This document shows positions 1-9,773 of a stretch of DNA of 64,000 nucleotides, piece by piece (the stretch's first letter is position 1; each line of letters opens with the position of its first letter). The stretch comes from Tabrizicola soli (GTDB lineage Bacteria; Pseudomonadota; Alphaproteobacteria; Rhodobacterales; Rhodobacteraceae): assembly GCF_015999335.1 (NCBI RefSeq), contig NZ_JAEACP010000001.1:1-64000 (forward strand). Reading direction: 5' to 3'. A program made the position numbers and the translations under genes. Under the pieces are notes generated by a model. It worked only from the letters and a program-made list of their open reading frames with translations. It had not been told where the DNA came from and did no database searches.

Positions 1-132
1 CCCACATCCGACGCGAGAAACGCCGATCTGCCGCGCTGGCTTGACTGGTTCAACCGATCAAGACCACACTCCGCACTCAACCGAACGCCTCCCCTCTCAA
101 AGGTGAACGACCTCGTAAGAACTCACAGCTAG
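1..132 (+). pseudogene. C-terminal end of an IS481-like transposase (cut by window edge)
   Basis: Reading from base 1 in frame 1 gives 43 codons ending at TAG (130-132). They include a WLDWFNRSRPHSAL segment and a terminal NDLVRTHS, the usual C-terminal end of IS481-family integrase-core transposases. The rest lies left of the window. Its stop codon is formed where the adjacent IS630-type element begins (the TA at 130-131 plus the first G of that element), so the insertion touched the last codon. Too short to say whether the full copy is intact. Confidence 0.7.
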
Positions 133-222
133 AGCCTGTCCGCGTCTGATTGAATCGGGATGCGGATTCCCAGGAGTTTCGTTTCGTGATTCAGTCGGCT
201 CACCAGATATGGAGGGCATTGG

Positions 223-1213
223 ATGGTCGCGCCACTTTCTATGGACTTGCGGATGCGTGTTGCAGGCGCGTTGGCCGAGGGAGAGACGGTTCGGAGCGTG
301 GCAAAGCGTTTTGGGATTTCGGTGGCATCTGCGGTGCGGATAGGGCAGCGCCAACGTGCGGGGCGCGGCCAGATGCCGGGCAAGATCGGCGGACATCGCC
401 GTCAGGCTCTGGCGGGCGAGGTCGGGGAGTGGTTGCTTGCGCGGCTGGCCGAGAAGCCGACCTGACGATGCGGGCGCTGACGGCGGAACTGGCGGTGCGT
501 GGCGTGCAGGTGGCGCATGACACGGTCTGGCGGTTCGTGAAGCGCGCGGGCCAGACCGTCAAAAAAAGACCCTGATGGCGGCCGAGCAAATGCGCCCGAA
601 GGTGGCGCGGTTCCGGGCGCGCTGGAAGGCGCATCAGCACAGGCTTGACCCCAAGCGTCTGATCTTCATCGACGTCGAGGCGGGATCGGAAATCGTTCCA
701 GTGGAACGATTTCCCCGCCGAGGGTGGATCAAGACCAACATGACCCGGACCTGCGGCTGGGCCGCGAAGGGCAAACGCCTGACGGCGCATGTCCCGCACG
801 GGCACTGGAAAACCCTGACCTTCCTGGCCGGCCTGCGCAACGACGGGATCGTCGCTCCCTTCGTGCTGGACGGACCCATCAATGGCGAGATGTTCACCGC
901 CTGGGTCGGCCAGTGCCTCGCTCCCACCCTCGCGCCTGGCGACGTGGTCATCGCCGACAATCTCGGCAGCCACAAAGGCGCGCCTGCGCGCCAGCTGATC
1001 CGCGATGCAGGGGCGCACCTGCTGTTCCTGCCGCCCTACAGCCCGGACCTGAACCCCATCGAGATGGTCTTCGCCAAGCTGAAAACCCTGTTCCGAAAAG
1101 CCGACGCGCGCACCATCGAGGCTTCATGGCGACGGGTCGGAAGCCTCCTCGACACCTTCACACCCGACGAGTGCCAGAACTACCTTCGTCATGCCGGATA
1201 TGCTTCAGTCTAG
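223..1213 (+). pseudogene. IS630-family transposase, broken
   Basis: DDE transposase of an IS630 element. The N-terminal helix-turn-helix part (223-465) stops early because one base appears lost near 460, where homologues read KPDLTMRAL. The next segment continues in another frame to 575. An A7G run at 561-568 is a plausible programmed -1 frameshift site leading into the catalytic part (575-1213), which has DNLGSHK and PPYSPDLNPIE, the second Asp and the Glu of the catalytic triad. Where family members read FIDETWIKTNM, this copy has about 15 extra residues encoded by a palindromic insertion, disrupting the surroundings of the first catalytic Asp. I infer it is inactive. Confidence 0.85.
688..714. 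repeat. 27-bp palindromic element inside the transposase
   Basis: Perfect inverted repeat: GGAAATCGTTCCA (688-700), one central G, then TGGAACGATTTCC (702-714). Flanking bases extend the symmetry imperfectly (cgaggcggg on the left, cccgccgagg on the right). It sits inside the transposase frame and adds codons without a stop, like a small mobile palindrome inserted in frame. Confidence 0.75.
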
Positions 1214-1225
1214 GTCAGACAGGCT

Positions 1226-1981
1226 CTAATGCAGCACCTGCCGGAGGAAGGCCTTGGTCCGGTCGCTTCTGGGGGCGGTGAAGAAGGTCGTGGGCGGCCC
1301 CTGCTCGACGATCCGGCCCGCATCCATGAAGATCACCCGGTCCGCCACCTGCCGGGCAAAGCCCATCTCATGCGTCACGACCGCCATGGTCATCCCCTCG
1401 TCGGCAAGGGCCACCATCACGTCCAGCACTTCCTTGACCATCTCGGGATCCAGGGCCGAGGTCGGCTCGTCGAAGAGCATCACCTCCGGCTGCATCGCCA
1501 CGGCGCGGGCGATGGCGACGCGCTGCTGCTGGCCGCCCGAAAGCTGCGCGGGGTATTTCGCCGCCTGTTCGGGGATGCGCACCTTCGACAGGTAGTGCAT
1601 CGTCCGGTCCCGGGCCTCGGCCGCGGAAAGGCCGCGCACCAGCCGCAGGGGCAGGGCGCAGTTCTCCAGCACCGTCAGATGCGGGAACAGGTTGAACTGC
1701 TGGAACACCATGCCGACCCGGCGGCGGATCTCCTCGACCACGGCCGGTTCGCGGGTCAGCCGGAGGCCCGCGACCTTGATCTCGCCGCTCTGGAAGCCCT
1801 CCAGCGCGTTCACGGTGCGGATCAGGGTGGACTTGCCGGAACCCGAGGGGCCGCAGATCACCAGCCGCTCGCCCTGCGTGACGGTCAGGTTCACGTCGTG
1901 CAGCACCTGGAGCAAGCCGTACCATTTGTTCAGGCCGGTGATCTGGATGGCGGGAGGGGCGCTGTCCTGTGCCGATGTCAT
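1226..1981 (-). CDS. Polar amino acid ABC transporter, ATP-binding protein
   Basis: A 251-residue ABC ATPase of the HisP/GlnQ type that powers uptake of a polar amino acid or related compound. Walker A is GPSGSGKST (about residues 44-52), the signature is LSGGQQQR (148-155), Walker B is VMLFDEP, and the switch His is in VVTHE. The length is normal for the family. The start ATG overlaps the permease stop (ATGA, 1978-1981), so it is the last gene of a minus-strand operon with the permease, an FAD oxidoreductase and a binding protein. The 3' end abuts the IS630-type element, whose terminal base completes the TAG stop, so the final residue may not be ancestral. The substrate is unknown. Confidence 0.9.
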   Translation of the reverse strand: MTSAQDSAPPAIQITGLNKWYGLLQVLHDVNLTVTQGERLVICGPSGSGKSTLIRTVNALEGFQSGEIKVAGLRLTREPAVVEEIRRRVGMVFQQFNLFPHLTVLENCALPLRLVRGLSAAEARDRTMHYLSKVRIPEQAAKYPAQLSGGQQQRVAIARAVAMQPEVMLFDEPTSALDPEMVKEVLDVMVALADEGMTMAVVTHEMGFARQVADRVIFMDAGRIVEQGPPTTFFTAPRSDRTKAFLRQVLH

Positions 1982-2946
1982 CGCGTCGCCGCCTTGTTGA
2001 AATGGGTCTCGATCCGTTTCTGCGCCAGTTCCAGCACGATCGACATCAGCCAGTAGATCAGCGAGGCGGTGACCATCATCTCGATATGGCGGAATTCGGT
2101 CTGGCCCTGGGTGCGGGCCAGATACATCAGTTCCCACACCCCCACGACCGAGACGAGCGAGCTGTCCTTCAGCATCGAGATGAACTGGTTCCCGGTGGGC
2201 GGGATGATCACCCGCATCGACTGCGGCAGGATGATCCGGGTCATCACCGAGACTGGCCGCATCCCCAGGGCTCGGGCGGCTTCCCACTGGCCCTTGGGGA
2301 TGCTCTCGATCCCGGCGCGGAAGATCTCGGTCATGTAGGCGCCATAGCACAGCGACAGCGCCGCGATCCCGGTCGGGACCGCATCGACGACATAGCCCAG
2401 TTGCGGCAGGCCGAGGTAGATCATGTAGATCTGCATCAGGAGCGGCAGGCCGCGGAAGAGCGAGGTGTAGAAATGCGCGATGCCCTGCGCGATGCCGTTC
2501 GAGGACAGCTTGGCAATCGCCCCGATCAGCGCCAGCACGGTCGCGATGACGATGGACACCGCCGAGATATAGAGCGTGGTCACCAGCCCCTGGGTGATCA
2601 GGAAGCCGATCTTGCGCTGGATGAAGGCAAAGCTGAGGTCGAAGGAATAGAAGAAGAGCAGGATCAGGGCGGCAAGCTCGGCCCAGACCAGCCAGACCTG
2701 CTGGCGCAGCGGCAGGCGCATCACCACGAAGATGTTGAAGCCGACCAGCATCGTCACGCAGGCGGCGGTCGCAAGATTCAGCGCATCGCCCTCGGCCCCC
2801 GGCACGAGGCCGAGAACCAGCCGGCCAAGCGCGCCGTCGCCGGCCCGGAACCACCAGAGCGCCGCGAAGACCGCGGCCAGCACCGGCAGATAGACCGTGG
2901 GGCGCGAGAGGAGCGGCGGATAGGCGATGTTGTCCTTGTAATGCAT
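1978..2946 (-). CDS. Polar amino acid ABC transporter, permease
   Basis: A 322-residue inner-membrane permease of the HisM/GlnP type. The N-terminal half has extra hydrophobic segments. The C-terminal half is the standard module, with the EAA-like loop [21 protein letters not shown] that docks on the ATPase. The chosen ATG (2944-2946) begins [11 protein letters not shown] and follows the stop of the FAD oxidoreductase by a few bases. Only one permease is encoded, so it probably works as a homodimer. At 322 residues it is longer than the usual 220-240 because of the N-terminal membrane extension. Confidence 0.85.
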   Translation of the reverse strand: MHYKDNIAYPPLLSRPTVYLPVLAAVFAALWWFRAGDGALGRLVLGLVPGAEGDALNLATAACVTMLVGFNIFVVMRLPLRQQVWLVWAELAALILLFFYSFDLSFAFIQRKIGFLITQGLVTTLYISAVSIVIATVLALIGAIAKLSSNGIAQGIAHFYTSLFRGLPLLMQIYMIYLGLPQLGYVVDAVPTGIAALSLCYGAYMTEIFRAGIESIPKGQWEAARALGMRPVSVMTRIILPQSMRVIIPPTGNQFISMLKDSSLVSVVGVWELMYLARTQGQTEFRHIEMMVTASLIYWLMSIVLELAQKRIETHFNKAATR

Positions 2947-2951
2947 GGCGG

Positions 2952-4253
2952 TCAGCCCTTGCGCTCGCGCCAGGCATCCATCGCCTGATAGCGCCAGTAG
3001 GTCAGCTGCACCGCCGCCATCCCCAGTGCGCCGCCGGTCCAGTCCAGGCCGAAGGGCGCGAAGGCGCGCCAGCGGTCGGTCTGGCCCAGGATGCCTTCGG
3101 CGATCACCCGGCCGCCGATCGCGGTCGTGTTCATCCCGTGGCCGCCGAAGGCGGTGGCGTGCCACAGGCCCGAGGGCAGCCGGCCGATCTGCGGCATCAG
3201 GTGGCGGGCGTAGGACATCAGCCCGGTCCAGGCCGTCTCGATCTCCAGCCCGGCCAGCTGCGGATAGGTGTCGGTCATGGTACGGTGCAAGAGGCGGGCC
3301 AGGTCCTGCGGTTCCGAGGTGCGGGTGGTGATCTTGCCGCCCCAGAGCACCCGCCTGCCGTCGTCGACCAGCCGGTAATAGTCGCCCGCCCTGCGGTCGT
3401 CCCCGATGGCCGAGCGGGTGTGGATCGCGCTGGCGATCAGCTCGGGCGCTTCGCGGCTGACCATCACATAGGTCGCGATCGGCAGGAAGGCGCGGTGGAG
3501 GTCCGGGACCAGCCGGTCGGTATAGCCGCCGGTGGTCACCACCACCTCGCGCGCCGAGATCCGGCCCTGCGGCGTGGTCACCGTCCAGCCGTCCGGTCCC
3601 CCTTCGATCCTGTCGGCGGGCGTCGCCTCGTGGATCGTCGCACCTGCCGCTTCGGCTGCTTTCGCAAGGCCCAGGCAATAGGCCAGCGGATCGAAATGGA
3701 AGGCGTTCCGGTCGTGCAGCGCCTGATGGTAACGCGGCGAGGTCAGGTGTTCTGCCAGGGCGGCGCGGTCAAGATGCTCCACCTCATAGCCGAATTCCCG
3801 CGCCAGCCAGTCGCGGCGATCCAGAAGTTGCCGCCCCGCGTCATAGCGTACGGCACCAAGGATGCCGGGGCAGGGGGCGGCGGCGGAGATGCCAAGATCA
3901 CGGATATTCCCGGCGACGATCTCCATCCCTTCGATGGACATTCGGAACAACTCTTTCGCGGCCTCGAGGCCGATCCGGCCGGCGATGCCGTCGAATCCCA
4001 GCGCATAGCCAGGGCTGACGAAGCCGCCATTGCGCCCCGACGCCCCCCAGCCGATGCGGCGTGCCTCGACCAGCACGACCCTGCGCCCGGCGCGGGCAAG
4101 GTGATGCGCCGTGGTCAGCCCGGCAAGGCCGCCGCCCACGACGCAGACATCGGCCTCGGTCCGGGATTGCAGCGGGGGATGCAGCGGAATCTCTGCTGCG
4201 GCCTGACGGCGATACCAGACATCGGCATATTCGGTCGAAGGCTTGGTCGGCAT
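2952..4253 (-). CDS. FAD-dependent amine/amino acid oxidoreductase (DAO family)
   Basis: A 433-residue flavoenzyme of the D-amino-acid oxidase/sarcosine oxidase superfamily, closest in layout to gamma-glutamylputrescine oxidase-type proteins. The dinucleotide fold [19 protein letters not shown] is near residues 38-56, followed by [11 protein letters not shown], and the C-terminal FAD contact is [13 protein letters not shown] Shine-Dalgarno AGGGAA precedes the ATG. It sits inside an amino-acid ABC operon, between the binding protein and the permease, so it probably oxidises the imported amine or amino acid. The creatinase about 5.5 kb away makes sarcosine, so an N-methyl amino acid substrate is possible but unproven. 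Confidence 0.8.
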   Translation of the reverse strand: MPTKPSTEYADVWYRRQAAAEIPLHPPLQSRTEADVCVVGGGLAGLTTAHHLARAGRRVVLVEARRIGWGASGRNGGFVSPGYALGFDGIAGRIGLEAAKELFRMSIEGMEIVAGNIRDLGISAAAPCPGILGAVRYDAGRQLLDRRDWLAREFGYEVEHLDRAALAEHLTSPRYHQALHDRNAFHFDPLAYCLGLAKAAEAAGATIHEATPADRIEGGPDGWTVTTPQGRISAREVVVTTGGYTDRLVPDLHRAFLPIATYVMVSREAPELIASAIHTRSAIGDDRRAGDYYRLVDDGRRVLWGGKITTRTSEPQDLARLLHRTMTDTYPQLAGLEIETAWTGLMSYARHLMPQIGRLPSGLWHATAFGGHGMNTTAIGGRVIAEGILGQTDRWRAFAPFGLDWTGGALGMAAVQLTYWRYQAMDAWRERKG

Positions 4254-4344
4254 TTCGGTTCCCTGGGGCGGCCCGGCGATGCCGGGCGGAAGGATGCGGC
4301 AGAGGCAGAGGCGGGCGGCGCGGGCCGCCCGCCACCGGGTCGGT

Positions 4345-5160
4345 TCACTCGCTGTAGTCCTTTCCGTACCATTTGGTGGTAAGCGCGCTGAGCGTGCCGT
4401 CGGCCTTCATCGCCGCGATCGTCTCGCCGACCTTGGCGGTCCATTCCGCATCGCCCTTGTCGGCGACGATCGCCAGCGGTTCCTGGAAGGCATAGTCGCC
4501 CGGCAGGACCTTGATCGGATAGCCGTTCTTGATCGCGCCCAGGACGGTCTGCTCGCCCGAGATCACCGCATCGACGCGCACGCCGTCGCCCAGCCGCAGG
4601 TCGTCGAAGGGCAGCATCGAATCGGCATAGGTCTTCACCTCGCCCGGTTCCAGCCAGTATTCGACCGGGGGAACGCCGGGCGCGTCGATCACCAGGCTGC
4701 GGTTGACGTATTCCTCCGAGGTCGTCGCGGTTTCCACGCCGATCCGCTTGCCGTTCAGCTCTTTCGGGTCGGTCAGGGTGCTGTCGCTGTGCACGGCGAA
4801 GACATAGGGCGTGTAGTAATAGACCGCCGCGAAATCGAGCACCTCGGAGCGCGGCTTGGTCGGCGTGATCGAGCCGACCGCCACATCCCAGCGCCCGCCC
4901 CAGCGCCCGCCGGTCATCACGCCCCATTCCGGGGTGTCGAATTCTGCCGCCACGCCAAGGCGCTTGGCGATCTCGTTCGCCACGTCGATGTCGAAGCCGA
5001 CAAGCTGGTTGCTGTCGTCGAGATAGCTTTGCGGAGGCCAGCCCGCGTTGGTGGCGACCTTCAGCACCTTGGTCGAGGTCACCCGGTCCAGGGTCTCGCC
5101 CGCATGGACGGCAGGCGCCAGGAAAACGGCCGCCAATGCGCCGATCAAAGCCAGTCTCAT
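4345..5160 (-). CDS. Polar amino acid ABC transporter, periplasmic binding protein
   Basis: A 271-residue family-3 solute-binding protein. A signal peptide is clear (MRLALIGALAAVFLAPAVHA, then cleavage). The mature part has the family pattern LKVATNAGWPPQSYLD and LVGFDIDVANEIAKRLG, and ends with a Trp-Tyr-Gly segment (TTKWYGKDYSE). A strong Shine-Dalgarno (GGAGGAGAAG) precedes the ATG. First gene of the operon that continues with the FAD oxidoreductase, permease and ATPase. The ligand is unknown; linkage to the oxidoreductase suggests an oxidisable amine or amino acid. Confidence 0.88.
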   Translation of the reverse strand: MRLALIGALAAVFLAPAVHAGETLDRVTSTKVLKVATNAGWPPQSYLDDSNQLVGFDIDVANEIAKRLGVAAEFDTPEWGVMTGGRWGGRWDVAVGSITPTKPRSEVLDFAAVYYYTPYVFAVHSDSTLTDPKELNGKRIGVETATTSEEYVNRSLVIDAPGVPPVEYWLEPGEVKTYADSMLPFDDLRLGDGVRVDAVISGEQTVLGAIKNGYPIKVLPGDYAFQEPLAIVADKGDAEWTAKVGETIAAMKADGTLSALTTKWYGKDYSE

Positions 5161-5310
5161 CTTCTTCTCCTCCCTCTGGATTGTGCCCGTTGCCGCAGGC
5201 CCTGCGACAGAGGACGATTGTTGTCATACGTCTGTCAACACCGATCTGCTTTCGGCGCGAGGGTTGCGGGACGCGCCCGGCATGGCCGCGGGTGCCCGGC
5301 GCAAACGGTT

Positions 5311-5339
5311 GCGGCCCGCACCATGACGGTGCGGGCCGC
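5311..5339. terminator. GC-rich hairpin between two ABC operons
   Basis: Perfect 12-bp stem: GCGGCCCGCACC (5311-5322), loop ATGAC, GGTGCGGGCCGC (5328-5339). It lies between the last gene of the creatinase operon and the first gene of the amino-acid operon, both minus strand. No clear T-run follows, so it may be a weak terminator or an mRNA-stabilising hairpin. Confidence 0.5.
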
Positions 5340-5393
5340 ATTGTCCGGTCCAGCGCCGGAACCGTGGCAGAGAGAGCGTTGCCGCAGCCTTCT

Positions 5394-6203
5394 TCAGCGC
5401 GCCTTCTTCCGGGTCAGCAGGGCCAGGGCGGCAAAGAGCAGGATCGACAGGATCAGCAACATCGTCGCCGCCGCCATGATCGTGGGATTGATCTGGTCCC
5501 GGATGCCCGAGAACATCTGCACCGGCAGGGTCCGCTGTTCGGCCGCGGTCAGGAACAGGGCGACGACCACCTCGTCGAAGGAGGTGGCGAAGGCGAAGAT
5601 CGCGCCCGAGATCACTCCGGGCAGGATGTTCGGCAGCGTCACCCGGAAGAAGGCCGAGAGGCCCGATGCGCCCAGACTGTTCGCGGCACGGGTCAGGTTG
5701 GTGTCATAGGTCGAAAGCGTCGCGGTGACGGTGATCACCACGAAGGGGGTCGCCAGCGCGGTATGGGCAAGAACCAGGCCCGCGCGGGTGTTGGTCAGCC
5801 CGAACTCGCCGAAGAACAGGTAGCTGCCGACGGCGACGATCACGATCGGCACGATCATCGGCGAGATCAAAAGCGCCATGATCGCCCGGCGGTAGGGGAA
5901 ATCCGGACGGGCGATCCCCAGCGCGGCCAATGTGCCCAGGGTGGTGGCGAGGATCGTGGTCAGCACGGCCGCCACCGCGCTGTTGATCATCGCCTCGAAC
6001 CAGCGCGGGTTGCCGAACAGGTCCTCGTACCAGCGCAGGGAATATTCGCGCACCGGCAGGGTGAAGAACGGGTCCTTCGAGAACGAGAGCGGCACGATGA
6101 TGAACAGCGGCGCGATCAGGAACAGCATGACCGCGACGGCGAAGGCGACGACGAGGATCCGCGACAGGCGCTCGGACGGGGTTGCATAGGACGGAAGCCA
6201 CAT
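5394..6203 (-). CDS. PotC/PotI-like ABC transporter permease
   Basis: A 269-residue inner-membrane permease of the polyamine/opine class, with six predicted helices and the ATPase-docking loop ANSLGASGLSAFFRVTLPNILPGV. Last gene of the creatinase operon: its ATG lies a few bases after the stop of the first permease. By position it forms the second half of the channel for the same solute. Family members carry spermidine, putrescine and other cationic compounds; I infer creatine or a related guanidino compound here from the neighbouring creatinase. Confidence 0.88.
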   Translation of the reverse strand: MWLPSYATPSERLSRILVVAFAVAVMLFLIAPLFIIVPLSFSKDPFFTLPVREYSLRWYEDLFGNPRWFEAMINSAVAAVLTTILATTLGTLAALGIARPDFPYRRAIMALLISPMIVPIVIVAVGSYLFFGEFGLTNTRAGLVLAHTALATPFVVITVTATLSTYDTNLTRAANSLGASGLSAFFRVTLPNILPGVISGAIFAFATSFDEVVVALFLTAAEQRTLPVQMFSGIRDQINPTIMAAATMLLILSILLFAALALLTRKKAR

Positions 6204-6209
6204 GATGGA

Positions 6210-7451
6210 TTACCCCAGTTTGATCTTGTCGGCGCCGACAAGGCGCAGGAACAGGCCGTAGATCGCCAGCGTCACCAGCAGAAGCACGACGCCGAGCGCG
6301 GCCGCCAACCCCCAGTTCAGATCGCGGTTGATGTAGACCGAGATGAAGTTCGAGACCATCTGGTCCTGCGGGCCGCCGACCAGCGCGGGGGTGATGTAAT
6401 AGCCCAGCGACAGGATGAAGGTCATCAGGCAGCCCGCGACCACCCCCGGCAGGGTCTGCGGCGCGTAGATCCGCCAGAAGGCCGAGGTCGGCCCGGCGCC
6501 GAGCGAGCGGGCCGCGCGCAGCTGCGTGGGCTGGATCGAGCGCATCACCGAATAGATCGGCAGGATGGTGAAGGGCAGCTGGATATGGGTCATCGCGGTG
6601 ACGGTGCCGAAGCGGGTGAAGATCAGCTGCACCTTCTCGGTGGTCAGGTGCAGCGCCATGAGGACCGCGTTGATCACCCCGTCGGATTGCAGAAGCACCA
6701 CCCAGGCGGTCGTGCGCACCAGAAGCGAGGTCCAGAGCGGCAGGAGCACCATCAGCATCATCACCGCCGCGATGGTCCGGGGCGCGATGGTCAGGACATA
6801 GGCCACCGGATAGCCCAGGATCAGCGTCAGCCCGGTGACGATCCCGGCCACCAGCAGCGTGCGGCCGAGGATCGGCAGGAAGATCGCCTGATCGGGGGCC
6901 ACGCCCTCGATGCCGCCGGAGGGCGACTGCTGCAGGTCCACAGCCGTCAGTAGGTAATAGGGCGTCAGCCCCGCCCCGTTGCGCCGGATCACGCTCCAGG
7001 TTTCAGGCGCGGCCCAGATTTCGCTCTGGTCCAGGAACTTCTCGCGGTAGGGCCCGGCCTCCAGCCCCGCCGCCATCCGGGACGCGGCCAGAACCTTGCT
7101 GCGCATCCCCGGGATCTCGTAGTTCAGCCGCTTGCCCGCCTGTGAGGCGGTGCTGTCCTCCTTGGCCAGCTTCAGGTCGGCGGCGAGGGCGGCGAAGACC
7201 GGCTCGTCGGGGGTCGAGACGCCGTCCCAGCTCTCCAGCGCGGTCAGGGTCCGGGGCAGGATGCTGCGGGTCTCGGGATTGTCGACGGCCGTCACCAGAA
7301 GGTAGAGGATCGGCGCGATGAAGGCGACGATCAGGAACCCCACCAGCGGCAGCGCCAGCGACAGCGCGGCCCGGCGGGCGGGGCGCGCGGCGCGGCGCAC
7401 GGCGACGAAGGTGCGGATGCGTTCGATGTCGACCGTTTCGGTCACGCTCAT
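6210..7451 (-). CDS. PotB/PotH-like ABC transporter permease
   Basis: A 413-residue permease of the spermidine/putrescine class. It is longer than the usual 280-310 because of a soluble insert (about residues 60-180) between the first membrane helix and the core, predicted periplasmic. The core carries the docking loop ARSLGAGPTSAFWRIYAPQTLPGV. It is immediately downstream of the ATPase gene and upstream of the second permease. The large insert also occurs in some related PotB-type permeases; its function is unknown. Confidence 0.87.
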   Translation of the reverse strand: MSVTETVDIERIRTFVAVRRAARPARRAALSLALPLVGFLIVAFIAPILYLLVTAVDNPETRSILPRTLTALESWDGVSTPDEPVFAALAADLKLAKEDSTASQAGKRLNYEIPGMRSKVLAASRMAAGLEAGPYREKFLDQSEIWAAPETWSVIRRNGAGLTPYYLLTAVDLQQSPSGGIEGVAPDQAIFLPILGRTLLVAGIVTGLTLILGYPVAYVLTIAPRTIAAVMMLMVLLPLWTSLLVRTTAWVVLLQSDGVINAVLMALHLTTEKVQLIFTRFGTVTAMTHIQLPFTILPIYSVMRSIQPTQLRAARSLGAGPTSAFWRIYAPQTLPGVVAGCLMTFILSLGYYITPALVGGPQDQMVSNFISVYINRDLNWGLAAALGVVLLLVTLAIYGLFLRLVGADKIKLG

Positions 7452-7454
7452 CTC

Positions 7455-8576
<1,122 letters not shown>

Positions 8577-8601
8577 GATGCGCTCTCCCATTTTCTGCGG
8601 T

Positions 8602-9642
8602 CTACTGGGCGAGCCAGGTGGTGAACCGCTTGCGGATCTCGTCGCCGTTGTCGGCCCAGAAGGCGTTGTCGAGCGTGAGGGCGACGGTCATGTTCGCCGG
8701 GCTGGTCGGCAGGTTCGCCGCATCCTCGGGCGTCACGAATTCGGCGGCGGATGCGCGGACCGGGCCGTAGGGAATGTATTTCGTGGTCCCGGCCAGAACC
8801 TGCGGCTCGACCGCGTATGTGATGAACTCCAGCGAGGCTTCGGGGTTCTTCGCGCCCTTCGGGATCACCCAGTAGTTGGAGTCGAGGATCTGGTTGTCCC
8901 AGACGATCCTGAAGTCCTGGCCTTCCTTGTTGGCGTTGTAGATCCGGCCGTTCCAGGCGGTCGTCATCACCACCTCGCCCGAGGCCAGCAGCTGCGGCGC
9001 CTGCGCGCCGGCTTCCCACCAGACGATGTCCTGCTTGATCGTGTCGAGCTTGGCGAAGGCCCGGTCCACGCCCCCGGGGGTGGAAAGCACCTCGTAGACC
9101 TGGGCGGCGGGCACGCCATCGGCCAGCAGGGCGAATTCCAGGTTGGTCGCCGGGTTCTTCCACAGGCCGCGCTTGCCGGGGAATTTCGCGGTGTCGAACA
9201 GGTCGGCGATCACCGTCGGGCCTTTCGGCAGGGTCGCGGCATTGTAGGCCAGCGCGGTGGAATAGACGATCGTGCCCACCCCGCAGTCCGAGGTGGTGCC
9301 CTCCAGCCAGTCGGCCTGATCGCCGATCCGGGTCCAGTCGATCTTCTCGAAGATGCCATCATCGCAGCCCTGCAACAGGGTGGGCGCATCGACATCGACC
9401 ACGTCGACGGTGGTGTTGCCGGATTCGACCATCGCCGCGATCTTGGCGATCTCGCCGCCGTATTCCTGTTCGTCCACCTTGATGCCGGTGGCCGCGGTGT
9501 AGGTCTCGAACACCGCCTTGCGCTGGGCTTCCTGATAGGCGCCGCCGAAGCTCATCACCGAGATCGAGCCCTCGGCCAGCGCCGGCGCGGCCAGCGCCAG
9601 AAGGCCCAGAACCGGGACGGTCGTGGCATATGCTTTCTTCAT
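8602..9642 (-). CDS. PotD/PotF-like periplasmic binding protein (putative creatine/guanidino ligand)
   Basis: A 346-residue extracellular solute-binding protein of the polyamine class. The N-terminus is a signal peptide (Lys-Lys start, hydrophobic VPVLGLLALAAPALA). The mature protein begins GSISVMSFGGAYQEAQRKA and contains the family's GTIVYSTALAYN and TTAWNGRIYNANKEG stretches. It lies directly downstream of creatinase, with the permeases and ATPase after it. The creatine ligand is an inference from gene order; polyamines or opines remain possible. Confidence 0.85.
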   Translation of the reverse strand: MKKAYATTVPVLGLLALAAPALAEGSISVMSFGGAYQEAQRKAVFETYTAATGIKVDEQEYGGEIAKIAAMVESGNTTVDVVDVDAPTLLQGCDDGIFEKIDWTRIGDQADWLEGTTSDCGVGTIVYSTALAYNAATLPKGPTVIADLFDTAKFPGKRGLWKNPATNLEFALLADGVPAAQVYEVLSTPGGVDRAFAKLDTIKQDIVWWEAGAQAPQLLASGEVVMTTAWNGRIYNANKEGQDFRIVWDNQILDSNYWVIPKGAKNPEASLEFITYAVEPQVLAGTTKYIPYGPVRASAAEFVTPEDAANLPTSPANMTVALTLDNAFWADNGDEIRKRFTTWLAQ

Positions 9643-9773
9643 GGGTTGGTCTCCACTGTTGGAAAGTCCGGCCGGCGGGATGCGGGACCGGCGTTTCAGT
9701 CACGGCCGGCTTGAGGGCCGCGCTTCTTGACTGGCGGAAGGGGCGCGGACCCTGGCCCGTGCCCCCGTTCGGA

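Larger units (their letters stand above)
132..1226 (+). mobile_element. IS630-type insertion sequence, inactivated
   Basis: The ends are inverted repeats: GAGCCTGTC at 132-140 and its complement GACAGGCTC at 1218-1226. Both are flanked by TA (130-131 and 1227-1228), the target duplication expected of IS630/Tc1-mariner elements. The element is about 1.1 kb and carries one transposase gene in three frames. It lies between an IS481-like remnant and the 3' end of an ABC ATPase gene, whose TAG stop uses the terminal base of the element. Confidence 0.85.
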
